DNA from: Clusia tigrina
Lineage: Eukaryota; Arthropoda; Insecta; Diptera; Clusiidae
Assembly (NCBI GenBank): GCA_920105625.2
Contig: OV050031.1
Location: 69,263,995 to 69,327,994, forward strand
Length of the DNA: 64,000 nucleotides
Reading direction: 5' to 3'
In this document: positions 1 through 11,553 of the stretch, piece after piece
Position numbering within the stretch: position 1 is the stretch's first letter
How the letters are laid out: each line of letters starts with the position of its first letter
The notes under the pieces: generated by a model
Seen by the model: only the letters and a program-made list of their open reading frames with translations
The model's database searches: none
What the model was told of the DNA's origin: nothing
Made by a program: the position numbers and the translations under genes

Positions 1-3000
1 CCTTCTCTATGCCTACATCTACCCCTATCTGCCTCAGTCGGCGTCGCAGCCTCTGTCAGCGTCTCTGTAGGCGTCTCAGTCGCTGCCGCTGTTGATTGGG
101 GGTCTACTGCCTTCTCTATGCCTATATCTACCCCTATCTGCCTCAGTCAAGCTCCCAGTCGCCGTCGCAGCCTCTGTTAGCGTCTCAGTAGGCGTCTCAG
201 TCGCTGCCGCTGTCGATTGGTGGGTCTGCTGCCTTCTCTATGCCTATATCTACCCCTATCTACCAAAGTCGGCGTCGCAGCCTCTGTCAGCGTCTCTGTA
301 GGCGTCTCAGTCGCTGCCGCTGTTGATTGGGGGTCTGCTGTCTTCTCTATGACTATATCTACCCCTATCTGCCTCAGTCAAGTTCTCAATCGGCGTCGCA
401 GCCTCTGTCAGCGTCACTGTAGGCGTCTCAGTCGCTGCCGCTGTCGATTGGGGGTCTGCTGATTTCTCTATGCCTATATCTACCAATATCTGCCTCAGTC
501 AAGCTCTCAGTCGGCGTCCCAGCCTCTGTCAGCGTCTCTGTAGGAGTCTCAGTCACTTCCGCTATCGATTGGGGGGTGTGCTGCCTTCTCTATGCCTATA
601 TCTACCCCTATCAGCCTCAGTCGGCGTATCAGTCGGCGACGCAGCTTCTGTCAGCGTCTCTGTAGGCATCTCAGTCGCTGCCGCTGTCGATTGGGGGGTC
701 TGCTGCCTTCTCTATGCCTATATCTACCCCTATCTGCCTCAGACGGCGTCTCAGTCGGCGTCGTACCCTCTCTCAGCGTCTCTGTAGGAGTCTCAGTCGC
801 TTCCGCTATCGATTGGGGGGGTGTGCTGCCTTCTCTATGCCTATATCTACCCCTATCAGCCTCAGTCGGCGTCTCAGTCGGCGTCGCAGCTTCTGTCAGC
901 GCCTCTGTAGGCGTCTCAGTCGCTGCCGCTGTCGATTGGGGGGGTCTGCTGCCTTCTCTATGTCTATATCTACCCCTATCTGCCTCAGTCGGCGTCTCAG
1001 TCGGCGTCCCAGCCTCTGTCAGCGTCTCTGTAGGCGTCTCAATCGCTGCCAATGTCGATTGGGGGTCTGCTGCATTCTCTATGCCTATATCTACCCCTAT
1101 CTGCCTCAGTCGGCGTCTCAGTCGGAGTCATACCCTCTGTCAGCGTCTCTGTAGGCGTCTCAATCGCTGCCAATGTCGATTGGGGGTCTGCTGCTTTCTC
1201 TATGCCTATATCTACCCCTATCTGCCTCAGTCAAGCTCTCAGTTGGCGTCGCAGCCTCTGTCAGCGTCTCTGTAGGTGTTTCAGTCGCTGCCGCTGTCGA
1301 TTGAGTGGTCTCCTGCCTTCTCTGTGCGTATATCTAACCCTATCTGTCTGAGTCAGCGTCTCAGTCGGCGTCGCAGCCTCTGCCAGCGTCTCTGTAGGTG
1401 TTTCAGTCGCTGCCGCTGTCGATTGAGGGGGTCTGCTGCCTTCTCTATGCCAATATCTACCCTTATCTGCCTCAGTCGGCGTCTCAGTCGGCGTCGCAGC
1501 CTCTGTCAGCGTCTCTGAATGCGTCTCAGTCGCTGCCGCTGTCGATTGGGGGGTCTGATGCCTTCTCTATGCCTATATCTACCCCTATCTGCCTCAGTCG
1601 GCGTCTCAGTCGGCGTCGCAGCCTCTGTCAGCGTCTCTGTAGGCGTCACAGTTATTGCCGCTGTCGATTGGTGGGTCTGCTGCCTTCTCAATGTCTATAT
1701 CTACCCTTACGCGCCTCAGTCGGCGTCACGGTCGGCTTCGCAGCCTCTGTCAGCGTCTCTGTAGGCGTCTCAGTCGCTGCCGTTGTCGATTGAGGGGTCT
1801 CCTGCCTTCTCTGTGCGTATATCTAACCCTATCTGTCTCAGTCAGCGTCTCAGTCGGCGTCGCAGCCTCTGTCAGCGTCTCTGTAGGCGTCTCAGTCGCT
1901 GCCGCTGTCGGTTGGGGGGTCTCCTGCCTTCTCTATGCCTATATCTACCCCTATCTGCCGCAGTCGGCGTCTCACTCGGCGTCGCAACCTCTTGTCAGCG
2001 TCTCTGTAGGCATCTCAGTCGCTGCCGTTGTCGATTGGGGGTTCTGCTGCCTTCTCTATGCCTATATCTACCCCTATCTGCCTCAGTCGGCGTCTCAGTC
2101 GGCGTCGCAGCCTCTTGACAGCGTCTCTGTAGGCATTCCAGTCGCTGCCGCTATCGATTGGGGGGTCTGCTACCTTCTCTACGCCTATATCTACTCCTCT
2201 CTGCCTCAGTCGGCTTCGCAGCCTCTGTCAGCGTCTTTGTAGGCGTCTCAGTCGTTGCCGCTGTCGATTGGAGGGGGGGGGGGACTACTGCCTTCTCTAT
2301 GCCTATATCTACCCCTATCTGCCTCAGTCAAGCTCTCAGTTGGCATCGCAGCCTCTGTCAGCGTCTCTGTAGGTGCCTCAGTCGCTGCCGCTTTCGATTG
2401 GGGGGGTTTGCTGCCTTCTCTATGCCAATATCTACCCTTATCTGCCTCAGTCGGCGTCTCAGTCGGCGTCGCAGCCTCTGTCAGCGTCTCTGTAGGCGTC
2501 TCAGTCGCTGCCGCTGTCGATTGGGGGGTCTGCTGCCTTCTCTATCTACCCCTATCTACCGCAGTCGGCGTCTCACTCGGCGTCGCAACCTCTTGTCAGC
2601 GTCTCTGTAGGCATCTCAGTCGCTGCCGTTGTCGATTTGGGGGTCTGCTGCCTTTTCTATGCTTTTATCTACCCCTATCTTCCTCAGTCGGCGTCTCAGT
2701 CGACGTCGCAGCCTCTTGTCAGCGTCTCTGTAGGCATTACAGTCGCTGCCGTTGTCGATTGGGGGGTCTGCTGCCTTCTCTATGCCTATATCTACCCCTA
2801 CCTGCCTCACTCGGCGTCTCAGTCGCCGTCGCAGCATCTGTCAGCGTCGCAGCCTCTGTCAGCGTCTCTGTAGGCGTCTCAGTCGCTGCCGCTGTCGATT
2901 GGGGGGTCTGCTGCCTTCTCTATGCCTATATCTACCCCTATCTGCCGCAGTTGGCGTCTCACTCGGCGTCGCAACCTCTTGTCAGCGTCTCTGTAGGCAT

Positions 3001-6000
3001 CTCAGTCGCTGCCGTTGTCGATTGGTGGGTCTGCTGCCTTCTCTATGCCTATATCTAGCCCTATCTGCCTCAGTCGGCGTCTCAGTCGGCGTCGCAGCCT
3101 CTTGTCAGCGTCTCTGTAGGCATTCCAGTCGCTGCCGCTATCGATTGGGGGGTCTGCCGCCTTCTCTATGCCTATATCTACTCCTCTCTGCCTCAGTCGG
3201 CTTCGCAGCCTCTGTCAGCGTGTCTGTAGGCGTCTCAGTAGCTGCCGCTGTCGATTGGGGGGTCTGCTGCATTCTCTATGCCTATATCTACCCCTATCTG
3301 CCTCAGTCAAGCTCTCAGTTGGCGTCGCAGCCTCTGTCAGCGTCTCTGTAGGCGTCTCAGTCGCTGACGCTGTCGATTGAGGGGTATCCTGCCTTCTCTG
3401 TGCGTATATCTAACCCTATCTGTCTCAGTCAGCGTCTCAGTCGGCGTCGCAGCCTCTGTCAGCGTCTCTGTAGGTGACTCAGTCGCTGCCGCTGTCGATT
3501 GGGGGGTCTGCTGCTTGCTCTATGCCAATATCTACCCTTATCTACCTCAGTCGGCGTCAAAGTCGGCGTCGCAGCCTCTGTTAGCGTCTCTGATTGCGTC
3601 TCAGTCGCTGCCGCTATCGATTGGGGGGTCTGATGCCTTCTCTATGCCTATATCTACCCCTATCTGCCTCAGTCGGCGTCTCAGTCGGCATCGCAGCCAT
3701 TGTCAGCGTCTATGTAGACGTCTCAGTCGCTGCCGCTGTCGATTGGGGGGGTCTGCTGCCTTCTCTATGCCTATATCTACCCCTACCTGCCTCAGTCGGC
3801 ATCTCAGTCGGCGTCGCAGCCTCTGTCAGCGTCTCTGTAGGCGTCTCAGTCGCTGCTGCTGTCGATTGGGTGGTCTGCTGCCTTCTGAATGCCTATTTCT
3901 ACCCTATCTGCCTCAGTCGGCATCTCAGTCGGCGTCGCAGCCTCTATCAGCGTCTCTGTAGGCGTCTCAGTCGTTGCCGCTGTCGATTGGAGAGGGGGGG
4001 ACCACTGCCTTCTCTATGCCTATATCTACCCCTATCCGCATCAGTCGGCGTCGCAGTCTCTCTCAGCGTCTCTGAAGGCGTCTCAGTAGCTGCCGCTGTC
4101 GATTGGGGGGTCTGCTGCATTCTCTATGCCTATATCTACCCCTATCTGCCTCAGTCGGCGTCTCAGTCGGCGTCGCAGCCTCAGTCGTCGTCGCAGACTC
4201 TGTCAGCGTCTCTGTAAGCGTCTAAGACGCTGCCGCTGTCGATAGGGGTGTCTGCTGCCTTCTGTATGCCTATATCTCTCCCTATCTGCCTCAGCCGGCA
4301 ACTCAGTCGGCGTCGCAGCCTCTATCAGCGTCTCTGTAGACGTCTCAGTTGTTGCCGTTGTCGATTGGTGGGTCTGCTGCTTTCTCTATGCCTATATCTA
4401 CCCCTACCTGCCTCAGTCGGCGTCACAGTCGGCTTCGCAACCTCTGTCAGTCTATCAGCGTCTCTGTATGCGTCTCAGTTGTTGCCGCTGTCGATTGGAA
4501 GGTCTGCTGCCTTCTCTGCATATATCTACCCCTATCTGCCGCAGTCGGCGTCTCAGTCGGCGTCGCAGCCTCTTGTCAGCGTCTCTGTAGGCATCTCAGT
4601 CGCTGCCGTTGTCGATTGGGGAGTCTGCTGCCTTCTCTATGCCTTTATCTACCCCTATCTGCCTCAGTCGGCGTCTCAGTAGGCGTCGCAGCCTATGTCA
4701 GCGTATCTGTAGGCGTCTCAGTTGTTGCCGCTGTCGATTGGGCTGGGTCTGCTGCCTCCACTATGCCTTTCTCTACCCCTATCTGCCTCAGTCGGCGTCT
4801 CAGTAGGCGTCGCAGCCTATGTCAGCGTCTCTGTAAGCGGCTCAGTCGCTGCCGTTGTCGATTGGGGAGTCTGCTGCCTTCTCTATGCCTTTATCTACCC
4901 CTATCTGCCTCAGTCGGCGTCTCAGTAGGCGTCGCAGCCTATGTCAGCGTCTCTGTAGGCGGCTCAGTCGCTGCCGCTGTCGATTGGGGGGTCTGCTGCC
5001 TTCTCTATGCCTATATCTACCCCTATCTGCCTCAGTCGGCGTCTCAGTACGCGTCGCAGTCTCTGTCAGTGTCTCTGTAGGCGTTTCATTTGTTGCCGCT
5101 GTCGATTGGGGTGTCTGCTACCTTCTCTATGCCTATGCCTACCCCTCTCTGCATCAGTCGTCGTCTCAGTCGGCATCGCAGCATCTCTCAGCGTCGCAGC
5201 TTCTGTCAGCGTCTCTGTAGGCGTCTCAGTCGCTGCCGCCGGTGATTGGGGGGGTCTGCTGCCTTCTCTATGCCAATATCTACCCCTATCTGCCTCAGTC
5301 GGCGTCGCAGCCTCTGTCAGCGTCTCTGTAGGCGTCTCAGTCGCTGCCGCTGTCGATTGGGGGGTCTGCTGTCTTCTATATGCCTATATCTACCCCTATC
5401 TGCCTCAGTCGGCAACTCAGTCGGCGTCGCAGCCTCTATCTGCGTCTCTGTAGGCGTCTCAGTTGTTGCCGCTGTCGATTGGGGCGTCTGCTGCCTTCTC
5501 TATGCCTATGTCTACCCCTCTCTGCCTCAGCTGGCGTCTTAGTCGGCGTCGCAGCATCTGTCAGCGTCTCTGTAGGCATCTCAGTTGTTGCCGCTGTCGA
5601 TTGGTGGGTCTGCTGCCATCTCTATGCCTATATCTACCCCTACGCGCCTCAGTCGGAGTCACAGTCGGCTTCGCAGCCTCTGTCAGCGTCTCTGTAAGCG
5701 TCTCAGTCGCTGCCGCTGTCGATTGCGGGGTCTGCTACCTTCTGAATGCCTATTTCTACCCCTATCTGCCTCAGTCGACATCTCAGTCGGCGTCGCAGCG
5801 TCTATCTGCGTCTCTGTATGCGTCTCAGTTGTTGCCGCTGTCGATTGGGTTGTCTGCTGCCTTCTCTATGCCTATGTCTAACCCTCTCTACCTCAGTCGG
5901 CGTCGCTGCCTCTGTCGGCGTCGCAGCCTCTGTCAGCGTCGCAGCCTCTTTCAGCGTCTCTGTAGGAGTCTAAGTCGCTGCCGCTGTCGATTGGGGCGTC

Positions 6001-9000
6001 TGCTGCCTTCTCTATGCCTATATCTACCCCTACGCGCCTCAGTCGGCGTCTCAGTCGGCGTCGCAGCCTCTTGTCGGCGTCTCTGTAGGCGTCTCAGTCG
6101 CTTCCGCTGTCGATTGGGGGTCTGCTGCCTTCTCTATGCCTATATCTACCCCTATCTGCCTCAGTCGGCGTCTCAGTCGGCGTCGCAGCCCCTGTCAGCA
6201 TCTCTGTAAGCGTCTCAGTCGCTGCCGCTGTCGATTGGGGGTTCTGCTGCCTTCTCTATGCCTATGTCTCCCTTATCTGCCTCAGTCGGCGTCTCAGTCA
6301 GCATCGCAGCCTCTGTCATGCGTCTCTGAATGCGTCTCAGTCGCTGCCGCTGTCGATTGGGGGGTCTGATGCCTTCTCTATGTCTGTATACACCCCTATC
6401 TGCCTCAGTCGGCGTCTCAGTCGGCGTCGCAGCCTCTGTCAGCATTTCTGTAAGCGTCTCAGTCGCTGCCGCTGTCGATTGGGGGGTCTGCTGCCTTCTC
6501 TATGCCTATGTCTACCCCTCTCTGCCTCAGTCGGCATCTCAGTCGCCGTCGCAGCCTCTGTCAGCGTCTCTGTAGGCGTCTCAGTCGCTGCCGCCGTCGA
6601 TTAGGGGGGTCTGCTGCATTCTCTATACCAATATCTACACCTATCTGCCTCAGTCGGCGTCGCAGACTCTGTCAGCGTCCCTGTAGGCGTCTCAGTCGCT
6701 GCCGCTGTCGATTGGGGTGTCTGCTGCCTTCTGTATGCCTATATATATCCTTATCTGCCCCAGTCGGCAACTCAGTCGGCGGCGCAGCCTCTATCAGCGT
6801 CTCTGTAGGCGTCTCAGTTGTTGCCGCTGTCGATTGGTGGGTCTGCTGCCTTCTCTATGCCTATATGTACCCCTACCTGCCTCAGTCGGCGTCACAGTCG
6901 GCTTCGCAGCCTCTGTCAGCGTCTCTGTAGGCATCTCAGTCGCTGCCGTTGTCGATTGGGGGGGGGTCTGCTGCCTTCTCTATGCCAATATCTACCTCTA
7001 TCTGCCTCAGTCGGCATCTCAGTCGGCGTCGCAGCCTCTATCAGCGTCTCTGTATGCGTCTCAGTTGTTGCCGCTGTCGATTGGAAGGTCTGCTGCCTTC
7101 TCTATGTCTGTATATACCCCTATCTGCCTCAGTCGGCGTCTCAGTCGGCGTCGCAGCCTCTGTCAGCATCTCTGTAAGCGTCTCAATCGCTGCCGCTGTC
7201 GATTGGGGGGTCTGCTACCTTCTCTATGCCTATGTCTACCCTTATCTGCCTCAGTCGGCGTCTCTGTCAGCGTCGCAGCTTCTGTCAGCCTCTCTGAATG
7301 CGCCTCAGTCGCTGCCGCTGTCGATTGGGGGTCTGCTGCCTTCTCTATGCCTATGTCTACCCCTCTCTGCCTCAGTCGGCGTCTCAGTCGGCGTCGCAGC
7401 ATCTCTCAGCGTCGCAGCCTCTGGCAACGTCTCTGTAGGTGTCTCAGTCGCTGCCGCCGTCGATTGGGGGGTCTGCTGCCTTCTCTATGCCAATATCTAC
7501 CCCTATCTGCCTCAGTCAGCATCGCAGCCTCTGTCATGCGTCTCTGAATGCGTCTCAGTCGCTGCCGCTGTCGATTGGGGGGCTGCTGCCTTCTCTATGC
7601 CTATATCTACCCCTACCTGCCAAAGTCGGCATCTCAGTCGGCGTCGTAGTCTCTGTCAGCGTCTCTGTTGGCGTCTCTTTTGTTGCCGCTGTCGATTGGG
7701 GTGTCTGCTGCCTTCTCTATGCCTATGTCTACCCCTCTCTGCCTCAGCCGGTGTCTCAGTCGGCGTCGCAGCATCTGTCAGTGTCGCAGCCTCTATCAGC
7801 GTCTCTGTAGGCGTCTCAGTTGTTGCCGCTGTCGATTGGTGGGTCTGCTGCCTTCTCTATGCCTATATCTACCCCTACGCGCCTCAGTCGGCGTCACAGA
7901 CGGATTCGCAGCCTCTGTCAGCGTCTCTGTAGGCGTCTCAGTCGCTGCCGCTGTCGATTGGGTGTCCGCTGCCTTCTGAATGCCTATTTCTACCCCTATC
8001 TGCCTCAGTCGGCATCTCAGTCGGCGTCGCAGCCTCTATCAGCGTCTCTGTATGCGTCTCAGTTGTTGCCGCTGTCGATTGGGTTGTCTGCTGCCTTCTC
8101 TATGCCTATGTCTAACCCTCTCTGCCTCAGTCGGCGTCGCAGCCTCTGTCGGCGTCGCAGCCTCTGTCAGCGTCGCAGCCTCTGTCAGCGTCTCTGTAGG
8201 CGTTCAAGTCGCTGCCGCTGTCGATTGGGGGGTCTGCTGCCTTCTCTATGCCTATATCTACTCCTCTCTGCCTCAGTCGGCTTCGCAGCCTCTGTCAGCG
8301 TATCTGTAGGCGTCTCAGTCGTTGCCGCTGTCGATTGGTGGGTCTGCTACCTTCTCTATGCCTATATCTACCCCTATCCGCATCAGTCGGCGTCGCAGCC
8401 TCTCTCAACGTCTCTATAGGCGTCTAAGTAGCTGCCGCTGTCGATTGGGGGGTCTGCTGCATTCTCTATGCCTATATCTACCCCTCTCTGCCTCAGTCAG
8501 CGTCTTAGTCGGCTTCGCAGCCTCTGTCAGCGTCTCTGTAGGCGTCTCAGTCGCTGCCGCTGTTGATTGGGGGTCTGCTGCCTTCTCTATGCCAATATCT
8601 ACCCCTATCTGCCTCAATCGGCGTCGCAGCTCCTGTCAGCGTCTCTGTAGGTGTCTCAGTCGCTGCAGCTTTCGATTGGAGGGTCTGCTGCCTTCTCTAT
8701 GCCTGTATCTACCCCTACTTGTTTCAGTCGGCATCTCAGTCGGCGTCGCAGCCTATGTCAGCGTCTCTGTAGGCGTCTCATTTGTTGCCGCTGTCGATTG
8801 GGGTGTCTGCTGCCTTCTCTATGCCTATGTCTACCCCTCTCTACCTCAGCCGGCGTCTCAGTCGGCGTCGCAGCATCTGTCAGCGTCGCAGCATCTTTCA
8901 GCGTCGCAGCTTCTGTCAGCTTCTCTGAATGCGTCTCAGTCGCTGCCGCTGTCGATTGGGGGTCTGCTGCCTTCTCTATGCCTATATCTACCCCTATCTG

Positions 9001-9050
9001 CCTCAGTCGGCGTCTCAGTAGGCGTCGCAGCCTATTTCAGCGTCTCTGTA
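1..9050 (+). repeat. Left domain: canonical-head monomers, only local duplications
   Basis: Most monomers here carry the head TATGCCTATATCTACCCC, with a minority of TATGTCTACCCCTCTC and TATGCCAATATCTACC types. I see no kilobase-scale copy of this stretch elsewhere in the window. Small local duplications do occur: a monomer with CGCAACCTCTTGTCAGCG and GCCGTTGTCGATT recurs near 1,960, 2,570 and 2,950. Tails with GTTGTTGCCGCTG become frequent after about 4.3 kb. The D1 marker first appears at 9085, which I use as the boundary. The boundary is descriptive, not a sharp breakpoint. Confidence 0.7.
2273..2283 (+). repeat. G11 homopolymer
   Basis: Eleven G after GATTGGA and before ACTACTGCC. This GATTGGA context marks one monomer family whose G run is repeatedly long. 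Confidence 0.9.
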
Positions 9051-10540
9051 GGCGTCTCAGTCGCTGCCGCTGTTGATTGGGGGGTCTGCTGACTTCTCTA
9101 AATCTATATCTTCCCCTGTCTGCCTCCGTCGGCGCCACAGTTTGCTTCGCAGCCTCTGTCAGCGTCTCTGTTGGTGTCTCAGTCGCTGCCGCTTTCGATT
9201 GGGGAGGTCTGCTGCATTCCCTATGCCAATATCTACCCTTCTCTGCCTCATTCGGCGTCTCAGTCGGCGTCGCAGCCTCTTTCAGCGTCTCTGAATGCGT
9301 CTCAGTCGCTGCCGCTGTCGATTGGGGGGTCTGATGCCTTCACTATGCCTATATCTACCCCTATCTGCCTCAGTCGGCGTCTCAGTCGGCATCGCAGCCA
9401 TTGTCAGCGTCTATGTAGGCGTTTCATTTGTTGCCGCTGTCGATTGCGGTGTCTGCTGCCTTCTCTATGCATATGTCTACCCCTCTCTGCCTCAGTCGGC
9501 GTCTCAGTCGGCGTCGCAGCATCTCTCAGCGTCGCAGTTTCTGTTAGCGTCTCTGTAGGCGTCTCAGTCGCTGCCGCCGTCGATTGGGGGGTCTGCTGCC
9601 TTCTCTATGCCAATATCTACCCCTATCTGCCTCAGTCGGCGTCGCAGCCTCTGTCAGCGTCTCTGTAGGCGTCTCAGTCGCTGCCGCTGTCGATTGGGGG
9701 GTCTGCTGCCTTCTATATTCCTATATCTACCCCTATCTGCCTCAGTCGGCAACTCAGTCGGCGTCGCAGCCTCTATCAGCGTCTCTGTAGGCGTCTCAGT
9801 TGTTGCCGCTGTCGATTGGGGGGTCTGCTTATTCTCTATGCCTATATCTACCCCTATCTGCCTCAGTCGGCGTCTCAGTCGGCGTCGCAGCCTATGTCAG
9901 TGTCTCTGTAGGCGTCTCAGTCGCTGCCGCTGTCGATTGAGGGGTCTGCTGCCTTCTCTATGCGTATATCTACCCCTACTTGTTTCAGTCGGCATCTCAG
10001 TCGGCGTCGCAGCCTCTGTCAGCGTCTCTGTAGGCGTCTCATTTGTTGCCGCTGTCGATTGGGGTGTCTGCTGCCTTCTCTATGCCTATGTCTACCCCTC
10101 TCTACCTCAGCCGGCGTCTCAGTCGGCGTCGCAGCATCTGTCAGCGTCGCAGCATCTGTCAGCGTCTCTGTAGGCGTCTCAGTTGTTGCCGCTGTCGATT
10201 GGTGGGTCTGCTGCCTTCTCTATGCCTATATCTACCCCTACGCGCCTCAGTCGGCATCACAGTCGGCTTCGCAGCCTCTATCACCGTCTCTGTAGGCGTC
10301 TCAGTCGCTGCCGCTGTCGATTGGGGGGTCTGCTGCCTTCTCTATGCCAATATCTACCCCTACGCGCCTCAGTCGGCGTCACAGTCGGCTTCGCAGCCGC
10401 TGTCAGCGCCTCTGTAGGCGCCTCAGTCTCTCCCGCTGTCGATTGGGGGGTCTGCTGCCTTCTGAATGCCTATTTCTACCCCTATATGCCTCAGTCGGCA
10501 TCTCAGTCGGCGTCGCAGCCTCTATCTGCGTCTCTGTATG

Positions 10541-10560
10541 CGTCTCAGTTGTCTGCTGCC
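10541..10560 (+). repeat. Monomer boundary lost by a 21 bp deletion
   Basis: CGTCTCAGTTG joins TCTGCTGCC; the GCCGCTGTCGATTGGG segment between two TTGT motifs is gone. The copy at 17,713-17,732 has the same deletion. Confidence 0.85.
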
Positions 10561-11542
10561 TTATCTATGCCTATGTCTAACCCTCTCTGCCTCAGTCGGC
10601 GTCGCAGCCTCTGTCGGCGTCGCAGCCTCTGTCAGCGTCGCAGCCTCTGTCAGCGTCTCTGTAGGCGTCTAAATCGCTGCCGCTGTCGATTGGGGGGTCT
10701 TCTGCCTTCTCTATGCCTATATCTACTCCTCTCTGCCTCAGTCGGCTTTGCAGCCTCTATCAGCGTCTCTGTAGGCGTCTCAGTCGTTGCCGCTGTCGAT
10801 TGGAGGGGGGATGGCACTGCTGCCTTCTCTATGCCTATATCTACCCCTATCCACATCAGTCGGCGTCGCAGCTTCTCTCAGCGTCTCTGTAGGCGTCTAA
10901 GTAGATGCCGCTGTCGATTGGGGGTCTGCTGCATTCTCTATGCCTATATCTACCCCTCTCTGCCTCAGTCAGCGTCTTAGTCGGCTTCGCAGCCTCTGTC
11001 AGCGTCTCTGTAGGCGTCTTAGTTGTTGCCGCTGTCGATTGGTGGGTCTGCTGCCTTCTCTATGCGTATATCTACCCCTACGCGCCTCAGTCGGCGTCAC
11101 AGTCGGCTTCGCAGCCTCTGTCAGCGTCTCTGTAGGCGTCTCAGTCGCTGCCGCTGTCGATTGGGGGTCTGCTGCCTTCTGAATGCCTATTTCTACCCCT
11201 ATCTGCCTCAGTCGGCATCTCAGTCGGCGTCGCAGCCTCTATCAGCGTCTCTGTATGCGTCTCAGTTGTTGCCGCTGTCGATTGGGTTGTCTGCTGCCTT
11301 CTCTATGCCTATGTCTAACCCTTTCTGCCTCAGTCGGCGTCGCAGCCTCTGTCGGCGTAGCAGCCTCTGTCAGCGTCGCAGCCTCTGTCAGCGTCTCTGT
11401 AGGCGTCTAAGTCGCTGCCGCTGTCGATTGTGGGGTCTGCTGCCTTCTCTATGCCTATATCTACTCCTCTCTGCCTCAGTCGGCTTCGCAGCCTCTGTCA
11501 GCGTCTCTGTAGGCGTCTCAGTCGTTGCCGCTGTCGATTGGA

Positions 11543-11553
11543 GGGGGGGGGGG
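11543..11553 (+). repeat. G11 homopolymer in block A copy 1
   Basis: Eleven G after GATTGGA. The corresponding run in block A copy 2 (18715) is 13 G. Confidence 0.9.

Noticed and set aside
651..1052. Minus-strand open frame of Thr-Pro-Thr-Glu-rich repeats (and many like it)
   Set aside because: Reverse complement of the 12-mer tail. The same TPTETPTE stretch recurs wherever two or three monomers stay in frame; none extends beyond about 130 residues.
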